A DNA stretch of 64,000 bases from assembly GCA_022825665.1 (NCBI GenBank), contig JAJDWI010000006.1:44853-108852 (forward strand), written 5' to 3'. This document shows, one piece after another, positions 43,951-52,135 of the stretch. Under the pieces are notes generated by a model. It did not search any database. It was not told the DNA's origin and worked only from the letters and a program-made list of their open reading frames with translations. The position numbers were made by a program, and so were the translations under genes. Origin of the DNA: Candidatus Poribacteria bacterium. Lineage in GTDB: Bacteria; Poribacteria; WGA-4E; WGA-3G. Position 1 is the stretch's first letter, and each line of letters begins with the position of its first letter.

Positions 43951-44972
43951 ATAAACCTTCCAAACTCGGTATTGGTGTAATCGGCACAGGACGCATCGGC
44001 AAACTCCATATTCAACATCTTTCTCAAAATATACCCGATGCAGATCTCATAACTATTTGTAGTTTAGACACTGAAACAGCAGAATCCCTTGCTGTACAGT
44101 TCAATATTCCTAAAGTAACAACCGATTACAACTCCCTATTGACTAATCCGAAGATTGACGGTGTGATTGTGGCTTCTTCAACAGATACGCATGTTGAGAT
44201 ATGTCAAGCTGCAGCCAAGGCAGGCAAGCATATCTTTTGTGAGAAACCGATTGCATTAGATTTGGAACAGATTGATGAAACATTAGCGATTGTTGAAAGA
44301 GCAGATGTAAAGTTTCAGATAGGCTTTAACCGTAGGTTTGATGTGAACTTCATGAGGGTTCGTGAGGCAATATCCGCTGGTGAGATCGGTGAACCACACA
44401 TTTTGCGAATTACAAGTCGAGACCCAGCACCTCCACCGATAGAATATGTCAAAGTATCGGGTGGGCTGTTTCTTGACATGACCATCCATGATTTTGATAT
44501 GGCAAGGTATCTTATAGGAGATGAAGTCGTAGAAATATATGCAGTCGGAAGGGTACGTGTTGATCCAAAAATTGGTGAAGTAGGAGATATTGACACTACG
44601 ATTATAACATTGTGTTTTCAGAACGGTGTGCTTGCAACCATTGACAACAGCAGAAAGGCTATCTATGGATATGACCAACGTGTAGAGGTATTTGGTTCAA
44701 AAGGGATGGTCACTGCTGGTAATCCGATAACAGATACTGTAACTTTCAGTGGGAGTGAAGGAAGTCGTTCAGCACCATTACCAGACTTTTTTGTGGCACG
44801 TTATAAGGAGGCTTACTTGTCTGAATTACAAGCGTTTGTTCGGTGTATTCAAGAGGATACGCAACCGCTGGTTACAGGTGCAGATGGTAGAGTCCCAATT
44901 GTGATAGGATATGCAGCCTTAAAATCGTTACGTGAAAATCGTCCTGTTTTATTGTCTGAAATTTCGTCATAA
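43947..44972 (+). CDS. iolG: Inositol 2-dehydrogenase-like Gfo/Idh/MocA oxidoreductase
   Basis: A 341-residue NAD-dependent dehydrogenase that would oxidise myo-inositol to scyllo-inosose, the substrate of the neighbouring IolE-like enzyme. The Rossmann fold is GVIGTGRIGKLHIQHL and the EKP motif is CEKPIALDLEQ. The catalytic Asp/His pair is in GGLFLDMTIHDFDMARYL, the form typical of IolG, and RRFD in the middle contacts substrate in the family. Its start overlaps the stop of the iolE-like gene. The next gene is convergent, 7 bases away. Confidence 0.85.
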   Translation: MNKPSKLGIGVIGTGRIGKLHIQHLSQNIPDADLITICSLDTETAESLAVQFNIPKVTTDYNSLLTNPKIDGVIVASSTDTHVEICQAAAKAGKHIFCEKPIALDLEQIDETLAIVERADVKFQIGFNRRFDVNFMRVREAISAGEIGEPHILRITSRDPAPPPIEYVKVSGGLFLDMTIHDFDMARYLIGDEVVEIYAVGRVRVDPKIGEVGDIDTTIITLCFQNGVLATIDNSRKAIYGYDQRVEVFGSKGMVTAGNPITDTVTFSGSEGSRSAPLPDFFVARYKEAYLSELQAFVRCIQEDTQPLVTGADGRVPIVIGYAALKSLRENRPVLLSEISS

Positions 44973-44979
44973 TACAAGA

Positions 44980-45711
44980 CTACTCGTGTCCGCCAACTTC
45001 CCCAACCTCAATTTCAATCTCATCACGATTCCGAATTCTCTCAACAAGTCCATCCCGAATATCCACTATCCGATCAGAAACATCAAGCATCTTTAAATCA
45101 TGTGTTGCAGAAATAACCGTTACGCCTTGTTGCGTATTCAATTGTTTGATAAGGTCAATAATTTCGCGCCCAGTTATTGTATCAAGGTTTGCCGTGGGTT
45201 CATCTGCAAGGACAATGCTGGGATCGTTTGCAAGTGCTCTGGCAATGGCAACACGTTGACGTTGACCACCAGAGAGTTCATCAGGTAAGTGATACATCCT
45301 ATCACCCAATCCAACCATATCCAATAGTTTCTCAGCTTTCTCATTCCGTTGTTTATCAGGAATACCAGCAAAAATCATTGGCAACGTAACATTACCGTGT
45401 GCGGTACGCACATTCAACAAGTTATAACTTTGAAAGATATAACCTACCCTGTGGCACCGAAACGCTGCGATCTGCCTCTGAGATAGATTAGACATATTCT
45501 GTCCATCAATGTAGACCTGTCCCTCAGTAGGTCGATCCAATGCACCAATCATATTAAAGAGAGTAGATTTACCCGAACCAGAGGGTCCCATCAACGAGAT
45601 GTATTCTCCGCGTTGGATTTCTATATTGATTCCATCTAATGCACGAAGAACATTAGAACCCATCCGATATTCTTTGACGACATCTTCAGTTTTTACAACA
45701 ATATCAGACAT
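44980..45711 (-). CDS. ABC transporter ATPase, LolD/MacB-type
   Basis: A 243-residue ATP-binding subunit of the lipoprotein-release/macrolide-efflux class. Walker A GPSGSGKST, Q-loop FQSYNLL, signature LSGGQRQRVAIARAL, Walker B IVLADEPTANLD and switch His in SATHDLKML are all intact. The N-terminal ALDGINIEIQRGEYISLMG is typical of LolD-like enzymes. The short Glu/Arg-rich tail is extra. It is cotranscribed with the FtsX-type permease upstream (34-base gap). It could also energise the ATPase-less permease/adaptor set at 50-55 kb. Confidence 0.93.
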   Translation of the reverse strand: MSDIVVKTEDVVKEYRMGSNVLRALDGINIEIQRGEYISLMGPSGSGKSTLFNMIGALDRPTEGQVYIDGQNMSNLSQRQIAAFRCHRVGYIFQSYNLLNVRTAHGNVTLPMIFAGIPDKQRNEKAEKLLDMVGLGDRMYHLPDELSGGQRQRVAIARALANDPSIVLADEPTANLDTITGREIIDLIKQLNTQQGVTVISATHDLKMLDVSDRIVDIRDGLVERIRNRDEIEIEVGEVGGHE

Positions 45712-45745
45712 AATAGTCCTTTATAGTGAACCTATCACATTCATA

Positions 45746-46423
45746 CTAAACTTCTGTTCGCATTGCTTCTGCAGGAGGTAATTTTGCTGCACGCCATGCG
45801 GGGAACGATGAGCCGATGATAGCCAAAATCATTCCAAGTATACATCCCAATAATATCAATAATAATACACCGAGTTGAAAAGGTCCGTTTTCCGGTTGTG
45901 CTGGCAACAACGGAAAATAGAAGAAAAGATCAAGTCCATAATTCTTCAACCCTAAAACAACTGCACCAAGTAAACCAATGAGCGCGCCTATAAGCGCACC
46001 AGCGAACCCTTGAAAGCCAGACTCAAGTAAAAAAAGCCTAACGACAAACCCATCAAGTGCACCAAGGCATTTCATCGTTCCAATTTCACGGAATCGTTCG
46101 GTAACTGCCATTAGCATAGAGTTTGCAATCCCGACGACACAGACGATTAAGGACATAATGATAAGCCAAATGTCCTTTGTTGAAATACCTTGCTCTGCTG
46201 CTTCATCAAGACCGGTAATCTCTGAACTTCTTCCACTCTCCTGAAGTGCAAGTTCAATTTCATTATTCGTCCATACGGAGACGAGAAAAGCGATACCGAG
46301 TGTTATTCCTGCGGTTGTAATAATTGAACGACCAAATCGGATTTTTAGGCTTTGAAAACTTATCCGAAGCGATTCTACAAATGGGAGATCAATCTGTTCC
46401 TCAATAGGTGCTCGTTGATTCAA
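45746..46423 (-). CDS. Short FtsX/MacB-type ABC permease
   Basis: A 225-residue inner-membrane protein with four helices: one near residues 34-50 and three in the C-terminal block (about 85-215). The block contains SMLMAVTERFREIGTMKCLGAL, the FtsX signature, and ends PAEAMRTEV. The periplasmic domain between helix 1 and 2 is only about 35 residues, against 200 or more in MacB/LolC, so this permease lacks the usual substrate-handling domain. It is the first gene of the pair with the LolD-type ATPase. Confidence 0.85.
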   Translation of the reverse strand: MNQRAPIEEQIDLPFVESLRISFQSLKIRFGRSIITTAGITLGIAFLVSVWTNNEIELALQESGRSSEITGLDEAAEQGISTKDIWLIIMSLIVCVVGIANSMLMAVTERFREIGTMKCLGALDGFVVRLFLLESGFQGFAGALIGALIGLLGAVVLGLKNYGLDLFFYFPLLPAQPENGPFQLGVLLLILLGCILGMILAIIGSSFPAWRAAKLPPAEAMRTEV

Positions 46424-46527
46424 ATCGTTGACTCCTTAATTTTATATGATAATCTATTTTAACATATTCGCAGTTTTTGGTCAAGTTCTGTTGAATGACA
46501 ATTCTGAATCGCAGATACTTCTTTGTA

Positions 46528-46549
46528 GCACAAACTTTCCAGTTTGTGC
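46528..46549. repeat. Perfect hairpin GCACAAACT-TTCC-AGTTTGTGC
   Basis: A 9-bp perfect stem with loop TTCC, flanked by TGTA and CATTCA. It resembles the other 4-base-loop hairpins in this window. It lies upstream of the permease gene. Confidence 0.5.
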
Positions 46550-46588
46550 CATTCAGCACGAGCATTGCGAATAAAAAAATTAACAATT

Positions 46589-46632
46589 GAATGTCTCTAC
46601 ATATTTGCACAGGGTTATACCAATTCTAATAA
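46589..46632. repeat. Repeat unit GAATGTCTCTACATATTTGCA plus TTATACCAATTCTAATAA
   Basis: GAATGTCTCTACATATTTGCA (46589-46609) recurs as a direct copy at 47217-47237. TTATACCAATTCTAATAA (46615-46632) recurs inverted at 47169-47186. The two outer copies bracket the 46.6-47.2 kb non-coding stretch, as if it had been inserted or assembled as a unit. Confidence 0.55.
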
Positions 46633-46757
46633 TTATTTTCCCATTACTGGATTCAACCATTGTTGTCTGTCCACTGAATACTCAAACATATATCAAATAT
46701 ATTGGATATATATTGTTATCAAAATCAATAACACTACACAACCAAATGACCATCAAG

Positions 46758-46939
46758 TATAATATAACCTAACATCCAACACACAACGGACAAAATGGAG
46801 GAACCCAATGACAATCAGCCAAATCCAAAAACGAAATCTTCAAATAAATCAAATAAAACTTCTGCAATGCGATGACAACATACCAAAACACAAAAACCAA
46901 AAAACAACTAAAAAAAACTTGCTTTTAGTTGTTTTTTTT
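46758..46939 (+). ncRNA. Putative short transcript bounded by promoter -10 and terminator
   Basis: TATAAT at 46758-46763 (no clear -35) is followed 133 bases later by a strong Rho-independent terminator. A good ribosome-binding site (GGAGGAA, 46797-46803) precedes ATG 46808, whose 53-codon ORF runs through the terminator to 46969. It is either a small RNA, a leader with a short peptide, or the 5' end of a lost gene. The ORF product is Gln/Lys/Asn-rich with no known motif. Confidence 0.3.
46903..46939 (+). terminator. Rho-independent terminator
   Basis: AACAACTAAAA (46903-46913) pairs perfectly with TTTTAGTTGTT (46923-46933), 9-base loop, followed by six more T. The A/T-rich stem is weak but long. 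Confidence 0.6.
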
Positions 46940-47017
46940 AATTTCCGTCAACAAACAAAAACAACTTAAACCCATACTACTACAAGATCGAGGACACCTA
47001 AGCGAAATTTAGAAAAA

Positions 47018-47048
47018 AACAACTAAAAAACAACTAAAAACAACTAAA
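47018..47048. repeat. Three tandem copies of AACAACTAAA
   Basis: Copies begin at 47018, 47029 and 47039. Each equals the 5' arm of the terminator at 46903 and could pair with its 3' arm (46923-46933). No gene is visible around them. Confidence 0.5.
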
Positions 47049-47093
47049 TAAAGAATAATACCATTTGTAAATAATAACTTCTCATTAGCAACA

Positions 47094-47188
47094 AACGCGT
47101 TCGTAGTCGCGCAATTCATTGCGCCTCTTATATTAGAATTAGTATTAAAGTCTCAAAATGTAGTTTTATTTATTAGAATTGGTATAAT
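47094..47188. repeat. Inverted copy of the 9568-9655 repeat
   Basis: The inverse complement of this stretch matches 9568-9655: GCGCAATGAATTGCGCGACTAC at one end, then AGACTTTAATACTAAT, CATTTTGAGA and ATTCTAATAAATAAAA. This is the best evidence that the unit is a dispersed ~90-bp repeat rather than chance palindromes. Confidence 0.75.
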
Positions 47189-47247
47189 CCAAGATTCAGA
47201 CAGAAAATTAACATTTGAATGTCTCTACATATTTGCAAAAACCACAC

Positions 47248-47276
47248 TTGACAAAAAAATCTGTTTCGGGTAAAGT
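47248..47276 (+). promoter_or_regulatory. Promoter of the DegT-family gene
   Basis: TTGACA (47248-47253), 17-base spacer, TAAAGT (47271-47276), 37 bases before the ATG. A second TATAAT at 47183-47188 lies inside the repeat upstream. Confidence 0.6.
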
Positions 47277-47313
47277 ATCACAAATCCTGATGTTGGCAAT
47301 TATGGAGGGAAAG

Positions 47314-48573
47314 ATGTCAGATAGATTAGCAGTAGATGGTGGAACACCTGTCATAGCAGAACCGATTCCAGGAGGAATGCATGGTCCAAGTGCCATAGAT
47401 GAACGTGAAATTGATGCAGTAACTGAAGTATTACGAAGTGGAAAACTCTTTAGATTTGTAGAAAATTCAAATGTTGGAGCTTTTGAGCAAGAAGCTGCAG
47501 CAAGGCTTGGTGTCAAACATGCGTTGATGGTAAATTCTGGTACATCGGCAATTATCTGTGCTCTTACAGGTGTAGGTATTGGACCAGGGGATGAAGTGAT
47601 ATTACCCGCATACACTTTTATCGCGACCGCAGCTGCAATAGTCGGAGTTGGTGCTATTCCAGTAATAGCTGAGATTGATGAATCTCTCGGTTTAGATCCT
47701 GAGGATGTAGAACGGAAAATAACACCACATACCAAAGCGATTTTACCAGTTCACATGCAGGGAGTACCGTGCCGACTTGAAAAAATACTTGATATTGCCA
47801 AAAAACATAATCTCAAGGTCGTTGAAGATTGTTGTCAATGTGTGGGTGGTCAATACAACGGTAAATATGCTGGCACTTGGGGTGATGCTGGGGCATGGAG
47901 TCTAAACTATTACAAGATAATTACCTGTGGTGAAGGTGGATTAGTTTTTTCTAATGACTATGACACTTATGAACGTGCTGCTTTTGCTTCGGAACCTGGA
48001 CTACCAATGTGGATGAGCGGTTCTGAATGGAAAAATGATCCGTTCTCTTGTCAAACCTATAGACCAAGTGAGATATTAGGTGCAATTGCACGCGTGCAGC
48101 TAACAAAACTTGATGATATCCTTGGACATACACGTAAACTCAAAAAGGCATTTATTGCTGAACTCTCTGATGAACCAAAAGGCTATATCCGACAACACAT
48201 AGACGATCCAAGTGGTGAATGTGGAATTAGTGCTGCTATTATTGTGCAGGATGTAGAACTTGCTAAAAAATATACGGAAGCACTTAGAGCAGAAGGCTTA
48301 GGGGCTGGTACTGCCTACAACGAAGGATTTCCTGATAGACATATTTATACCTATTGGGATTCCATCTTGTTTAAAAATTCACCCAATCCCGCAGGTTATC
48401 CATGGACTGATCCGCGTTACAAAGGAAATGTCGAGTATTCGCGTGATATGTGTCCGCAAACGCTTTCTATTCTTGGTCGTGCACTAAGGTTTGGGTTTAA
48501 CGTTAATATGCAGGAGGATCATGCACGGCTAATGGCAGCTGCTATCAACAAAGTTGACAATGCACTTGGATAA
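47314..48573 (+). CDS. DegT/DnrJ/EryC1/StrS-family PLP aminotransferase
   Basis: A 419-residue PLP enzyme of the family that aminates nucleotide-linked keto-sugars or inosose derivatives. MVNSGTSAIICAL binds the cofactor phosphate, VVEDCCQCVGGQYNGK the ring, and Lys201 in WSLNYYKIITCGEGG forms the Schiff base. VDGGTPVIAEPIP is the usual start of the family. ATG 47314 has GGAGG 5 bases upstream; the frame is open further upstream but without a site. It is monocistronic. Substrate unknown; a link with the inositol pair 3 kb away, as amino-inositol synthesis, is speculative. Confidence 0.88.
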   Translation: MSDRLAVDGGTPVIAEPIPGGMHGPSAIDEREIDAVTEVLRSGKLFRFVENSNVGAFEQEAAARLGVKHALMVNSGTSAIICALTGVGIGPGDEVILPAYTFIATAAAIVGVGAIPVIAEIDESLGLDPEDVERKITPHTKAILPVHMQGVPCRLEKILDIAKKHNLKVVEDCCQCVGGQYNGKYAGTWGDAGAWSLNYYKIITCGEGGLVFSNDYDTYERAAFASEPGLPMWMSGSEWKNDPFSCQTYRPSEILGAIARVQLTKLDDILGHTRKLKKAFIAELSDEPKGYIRQHIDDPSGECGISAAIIVQDVELAKKYTEALRAEGLGAGTAYNEGFPDRHIYTYWDSILFKNSPNPAGYPWTDPRYKGNVEYSRDMCPQTLSILGRALRFGFNVNMQEDHARLMAAAINKVDNALG

Positions 48574-48707
48574 TTCCCTTAGCTTGATGAAGGGAATTAA
48601 CTGACAATCCCACTGCTTTAGCTGTGGGTCCAATAACGGTTGGTATTTTGAAGGTATTTGTCGTATAATTATAAGACTGATTCAGTGGTGGTCAGGTTCT
48701 TATACGG

Positions 48708-49097
48708 AAAGTAGACCGTATTCATTACCGTATTGCTTGTATTCGCAGAGATGCACACCATAAAGCGACAACAGAGATTGTCAAGAATGCATCTACTATC
48801 GGTATAGAAACACTAAAAGTAACAAATCTGCTAAAGAATAAGAAGTTAGCAAAAGCGTTATCTGATAGTGCGTTAGGTGGATTTCTCTCAAAACTCAAGA
48901 CCAAAGCAGAAGCACATGGGGTTTCTGTCATAGAAGCAGACCAGTTTTTTGCGAGTAGCAAAACCTGTAGCAGTTGTGGACATAAGAAAAAAGAACTGCT
49001 GCTATCAGAAAGAATGTATCATTGCGGTGTCTGTCAATATCAAAAAGACAGGGATGTCAACGCTGCAATAAACCTTAGACACCTCGCTGTCGGATAG
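48708..49097 (+). pseudogene. tnpB: TnpB (RNA-guided nuclease) C-terminal remnant
   Basis: About 129 codons of the C-terminal part of an IS605-family TnpB. VDRIHYRIACIRRDAHHKATT leads into the second RuvC segment with Glu in GIETLKVTNLL. The zinc ribbon CSSCG...CGVCQ follows, and then the third RuvC segment with Asp in KDRDVNAAINL. The first RuvC Asp and the target-binding N-terminus are deleted, and no start codon or site is present. The fragment is otherwise free of stops, so decay is recent or partial. Confidence 0.82.
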
Positions 49098-49233
49098 ACA
49101 GAGAGACTAAACGCCTGTGGAGTCCAAGTAAGACCTCAAGTAGTTCAGGAAGGAGGCACGAGAGACGGAAGCAGGAATCACACAGGAGAGCCGATGTGCT
49201 AAAAGAAGCACACGGCTTTAGCCGTCGTGAGTA
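49098..49233 (+). ncRNA. Possible relic of the TnpB guide RNA (omega/reRNA) region
   Basis: In IS605 elements the guide RNA is made from the 3' end of tnpB and the right end of the element. This stretch directly follows the tnpB stop and reaches the terminal stem-loop. It is G/A-rich and can fold. Without an intact TnpB it is probably only a relic. Boundaries are inferred. Confidence 0.3.
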
Positions 49234-49251
49234 TCACAGGATTCTTTGTGA

Positions 49252-50046
49252 ATGAAGATTACGATTTTGGGTTCAGGCACATCAACAGGTGTTCCTGAAT
49301 ATAAATGTGAATGTGAAACTTGTCAAGATTCAATGAAGGTTGACTCAAAAAACTACCGAACACGTTCATCTATTCATATAGAAAAGGATGGCAAGAATCT
49401 TCAATTTGACCTTGGTCCAAACTTTATGGATCAAATCAATAAGAATAAGATTGAATGGATTGATGCTGTCATCTTTACACATTGCCATGCAGATCACATC
49501 AGCGGGACAAACGATATTGTAATGCCGTGCCGAAAACAACGCGTGGATATGCCAATATATGGACCCGAACAGACAATAGACATTTTGCAACGCAACTATG
49601 ATTATATGTTCACAAAGGAGACATTCCAAGGGGGCGGTGTTGGTCATCTGCTACCAAACGTTGTCAATGGGAGATTTGAATTGCTTGGGTTTGACATCAC
49701 ACCAATTCCCGTTGATCACGGGAACGTAGATACAAACGGTTATCGTATTGATGACTTTGGGTATATACCGGATGTAAAACATCTACCAGATTCATCGCAA
49801 GCACTCCTTGAAGGCATAGAAGTATTAGTTATTGATGCATTAAGTTTCAATCCGGGACACCCAACCCACCAATCGGTTGGACAGGCACTGGAAGTTAGCG
49901 CAGCATTGCAACCGAAAGAGACCTATTTTACACATATAATGCATCGTTTAGATCACCGATATTTCAAAGATCAGTGTGCCGAACAGGACATTGATCTTCC
50001 TGATAATGCTTACCTTGCGTATGATGGTCAAGTGATAATTTTATGA
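49252..50046 (+). CDS. MBL-fold metallohydrolase, PhnP/cyclic phosphodiesterase-like
   Basis: A 264-residue metallo-beta-lactamase-fold hydrolase with two metal sites. It opens with ILGSGTSTGVPEYKCECETC, where the Cys cluster resembles the extra zinc site of PhnP-type phosphodiesterases. HCHADH at residues 77-82 is the main metal motif, VDHGN and the late HIMHRLDH supply further ligands. It probably cleaves a small cyclic phosphate or phosphodiester. It begins 18 bases after the IS605-type right end, so the insertion may have replaced its native promoter. It ends in a strong hairpin. Confidence 0.85.
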   Translation: MKITILGSGTSTGVPEYKCECETCQDSMKVDSKNYRTRSSIHIEKDGKNLQFDLGPNFMDQINKNKIEWIDAVIFTHCHADHISGTNDIVMPCRKQRVDMPIYGPEQTIDILQRNYDYMFTKETFQGGGVGHLLPNVVNGRFELLGFDITPIPVDHGNVDTNGYRIDDFGYIPDVKHLPDSSQALLEGIEVLVIDALSFNPGHPTHQSVGQALEVSAALQPKETYFTHIMHRLDHRYFKDQCAEQDIDLPDNAYLAYDGQVIIL

Positions 50047-50057
50047 TTATTAAAAGC

Positions 50058-50094
50058 AACAAGACCGAATATACCAATGACATTCGGTCTTGTT
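50058..50094. terminator. Bidirectional terminator hairpin between convergent genes
   Basis: A perfect 13-bp stem (AACAAGACCGAAT at 50058-50070 with its inverse complement at 50082-50094) and an 11-base loop, followed by TTCATATT on the plus strand. It lies between the MBL gene and the convergent adaptor gene. Confidence 0.7.
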
Positions 50095-50139
50095 TCATAT
50101 TGGAGAATTTGTTTCTAATTTTTCACACTATCAAAATTG

Positions 50140-52023
50140 CTATCTTCCCCATGACTGTTGTCTCTGACGTTGCTGCAGGATGACACGGTCACCTTCTGCA
50201 ATTCCACTTTTGACGATTACATTAGTTTCATTCTGCATTCCGGTTTCAATAGGTGTTTCAATGCCTTTACCACCGTCCCCACTGTCCAACATAACATACT
50301 TTCCTCTTACCACATTGACCTGTGCCTGAACACCATCAGCCTTCTTTTCACCATTAATCAATAGTGAGACAGTAGATGGTCCGGGAATTATACCGCGTTG
50401 AGAACTATCTAATTCAATTGTAACACTCCCATTTGCGACATTTTGTACTATGCCGTTGAATATTTTTTCGCTAAGTGTCTGCATAGCAACCGGTTTACCA
50501 ACCTTGAATGGGGATGTGTTGCCAACCTGAGCAACAGCGGTTGCAGAATTCTTAGAAATAACAGCGTCAAGCGGAAGAAGTAGAACATTCTTTTCCTCGT
50601 AAGTAATAATGTCAACGTCGGCACTCATACCGGGTCGAATTTTACCAGATGTATCAAGCACCTCAATCATAACTTCAAAAGAAATGATGTTATCTTGCTG
50701 TTGCCCGCTTGGAGAAATTTCATAGACTCTACCTTCATATTTTTGTGTTTGAAAAGCATCAATCTTTATTATGGCTGATTGTCCGTCTTCAAGACGTTCC
50801 ATATCAACTTCGTTAATGAATGTTTTGACAACCATTTGTGATAAATCTGCAATAGTCATAATAGGAGGACTTTGCGAAAACGCTGACCGACCAGAGGTTA
50901 CTATTTCGCCTTCTTCAATAGAAAGTTGTGTGACAATTCCTGACATCGGTGCCTTAATAACCGTCCAGGCAAGGCGCTCTTCTTGATTTTTCAAACTACT
51001 TTCTCGTCTGAGTAAATTGGCATTAGCACTAACCTTTGACTGTTCTGTAAGCAATTTCTCATTTTCAATTGTAAGGACGAGTTCTTGCAACTGCGTTTTT
51101 GAATTATCCAACCGAATCTGACTTTCCTCTTCTGCTTTAGTACGTGTCTTTTTGAGGTGTTCAAGATTTAATTCTTGGTACTGTAGTTGTGCTTCACGCG
51201 TTTTTATACCAGTTTTACGTGCTTCAATGGTCCGCTCTTGTGAAACGATGGTCTGTTTCTGGGATTCAACACGTTTTTTAGCATTTTCGTGTTGTGTATT
51301 AGAATTTGCATGGCGAGACTCGGAATCTTCTAATACCTGCTTTGAAACTAATTCCTGTTCAAAAAGGGATTTATTTCGTTCCAAATCTGCTTTAGCAGTA
51401 TCTAATGAAACCTTTGATGAATTTAACGATGTCTCATACTCCGCAAGTGACAATTTGGCTTGTTCAAGAGATATTTTCGCCTGTTCTACAGCAATATTAT
51501 CTTGTTCTAACAAGTTTTTTGTCGATTGGATATCAGTTTCGGCGGAACTGATACGAGTAAGAGATTCCGCTTTTGTTGTTTCAAGATTCGCCTGTGCAAT
51601 TCGGACTGCTGCTTCTCTTTGTATTTTGTCGCTATTCAGCCGTTCTTTTTTAAGTTTGATATTCAATTCTGACTGCATTAGTTGTGCTTGAGCTGCCCTA
51701 ACATCCGCCTTAGCCTGTTTCTCTTCCTCTTCATATAACTCAGGATCAAGTTTAACTAAAATATCTCCTTCCTTAACGGGAGATCCATCATCAACAAGAA
51801 GTTCTACGACTTCACCTTCAACATTTGATTTGACTTCAACATCAAGAAGTGGTTCTAAATTTCCGGTTGCGCGAATGGTCATTTGGAAATCACCGCGTTT
51901 TACCACCTCAATTTTGGGAGCAAGTGCTGGGTCAGTGCCATTTTTTCCACGACTTAGGACAACCCATCCTGCAGCCCCAATAAGAATGACTACAATAGCT
52001 ACAGTAATAATTAATTTTTTCAA
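50140..52023 (-). CDS. MacA/HlyD-family periplasmic adaptor with very long coiled coil
   Basis: Periplasmic adaptor that links an inner-membrane ABC permease to an outer-membrane duct. 627 residues, against about 370 for MacA. It has an N-terminal membrane anchor (3-24) and a first lipoyl half with GNLEPLLDVEVKSNVEGEV. A coiled-coil hairpin of roughly 230 residues, rich in Glu/Gln/Lys, runs from about 100 to 330. The second lipoyl half is VIKAPMSGIVTQLSIEEGEIV, and beta-barrel and membrane-proximal domains follow. The hairpin is about twice the usual length, which would suit a wide periplasm. It lies last in a leftward operon after two MacB-type permeases. Confidence 0.9.
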   Translation of the reverse strand: MKKLIITVAIVVILIGAAGWVVLSRGKNGTDPALAPKIEVVKRGDFQMTIRATGNLEPLLDVEVKSNVEGEVVELLVDDGSPVKEGDILVKLDPELYEEEEKQAKADVRAAQAQLMQSELNIKLKKERLNSDKIQREAAVRIAQANLETTKAESLTRISSAETDIQSTKNLLEQDNIAVEQAKISLEQAKLSLAEYETSLNSSKVSLDTAKADLERNKSLFEQELVSKQVLEDSESRHANSNTQHENAKKRVESQKQTIVSQERTIEARKTGIKTREAQLQYQELNLEHLKKTRTKAEEESQIRLDNSKTQLQELVLTIENEKLLTEQSKVSANANLLRRESSLKNQEERLAWTVIKAPMSGIVTQLSIEEGEIVTSGRSAFSQSPPIMTIADLSQMVVKTFINEVDMERLEDGQSAIIKIDAFQTQKYEGRVYEISPSGQQQDNIISFEVMIEVLDTSGKIRPGMSADVDIITYEEKNVLLLPLDAVISKNSATAVAQVGNTSPFKVGKPVAMQTLSEKIFNGIVQNVANGSVTIELDSSQRGIIPGPSTVSLLINGEKKADGVQAQVNVVRGKYVMLDSGDGGKGIETPIETGMQNETNVIVKSGIAEGDRVILQQRQRQQSWGR

Positions 52024-52135
52024 AACTTAATTCCTCCAATAAGGTTTGTGATGTGTATTAGGAGTATCATCTTTCACATAGTCAGTATGATATCTATATT
52101 TGTTTTACGCATGCAGATATTTCAAAGACAACATC

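Larger units (their letters stand above)
48590..49233 (+). mobile_element. Decayed IS605/IS1341-type element
   Basis: The span contains a hairpin CCCACTGCTTTAGCTGTGGG near the left side, the C-terminal part of a TnpB gene, then GGAAGCAGGAATCACACAGG and a terminal stem-loop CACACGGCTTTAGCCGTCGTG at 49208-49228. The last two are typical of the right end of such elements. The TnpA transposase and the N-terminal two-thirds of TnpB are gone, so it cannot move by itself. The left boundary is uncertain. Confidence 0.65.

Noticed and set aside
46808..46969. 53-codon protein-coding gene with a good ribosome-binding site
   Set aside because: A Rho-independent terminator lies inside the ORF and the product is low-complexity Gln/Lys/Asn/Thr; kept only as part of a putative short transcript.
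51152..51691. 179-codon plus-strand ORF opposite the adaptor gene
   Set aside because: It mirrors the repetitive Glu/Lys/Gln coiled coil of the adaptor on the other strand and has no supporting start site.
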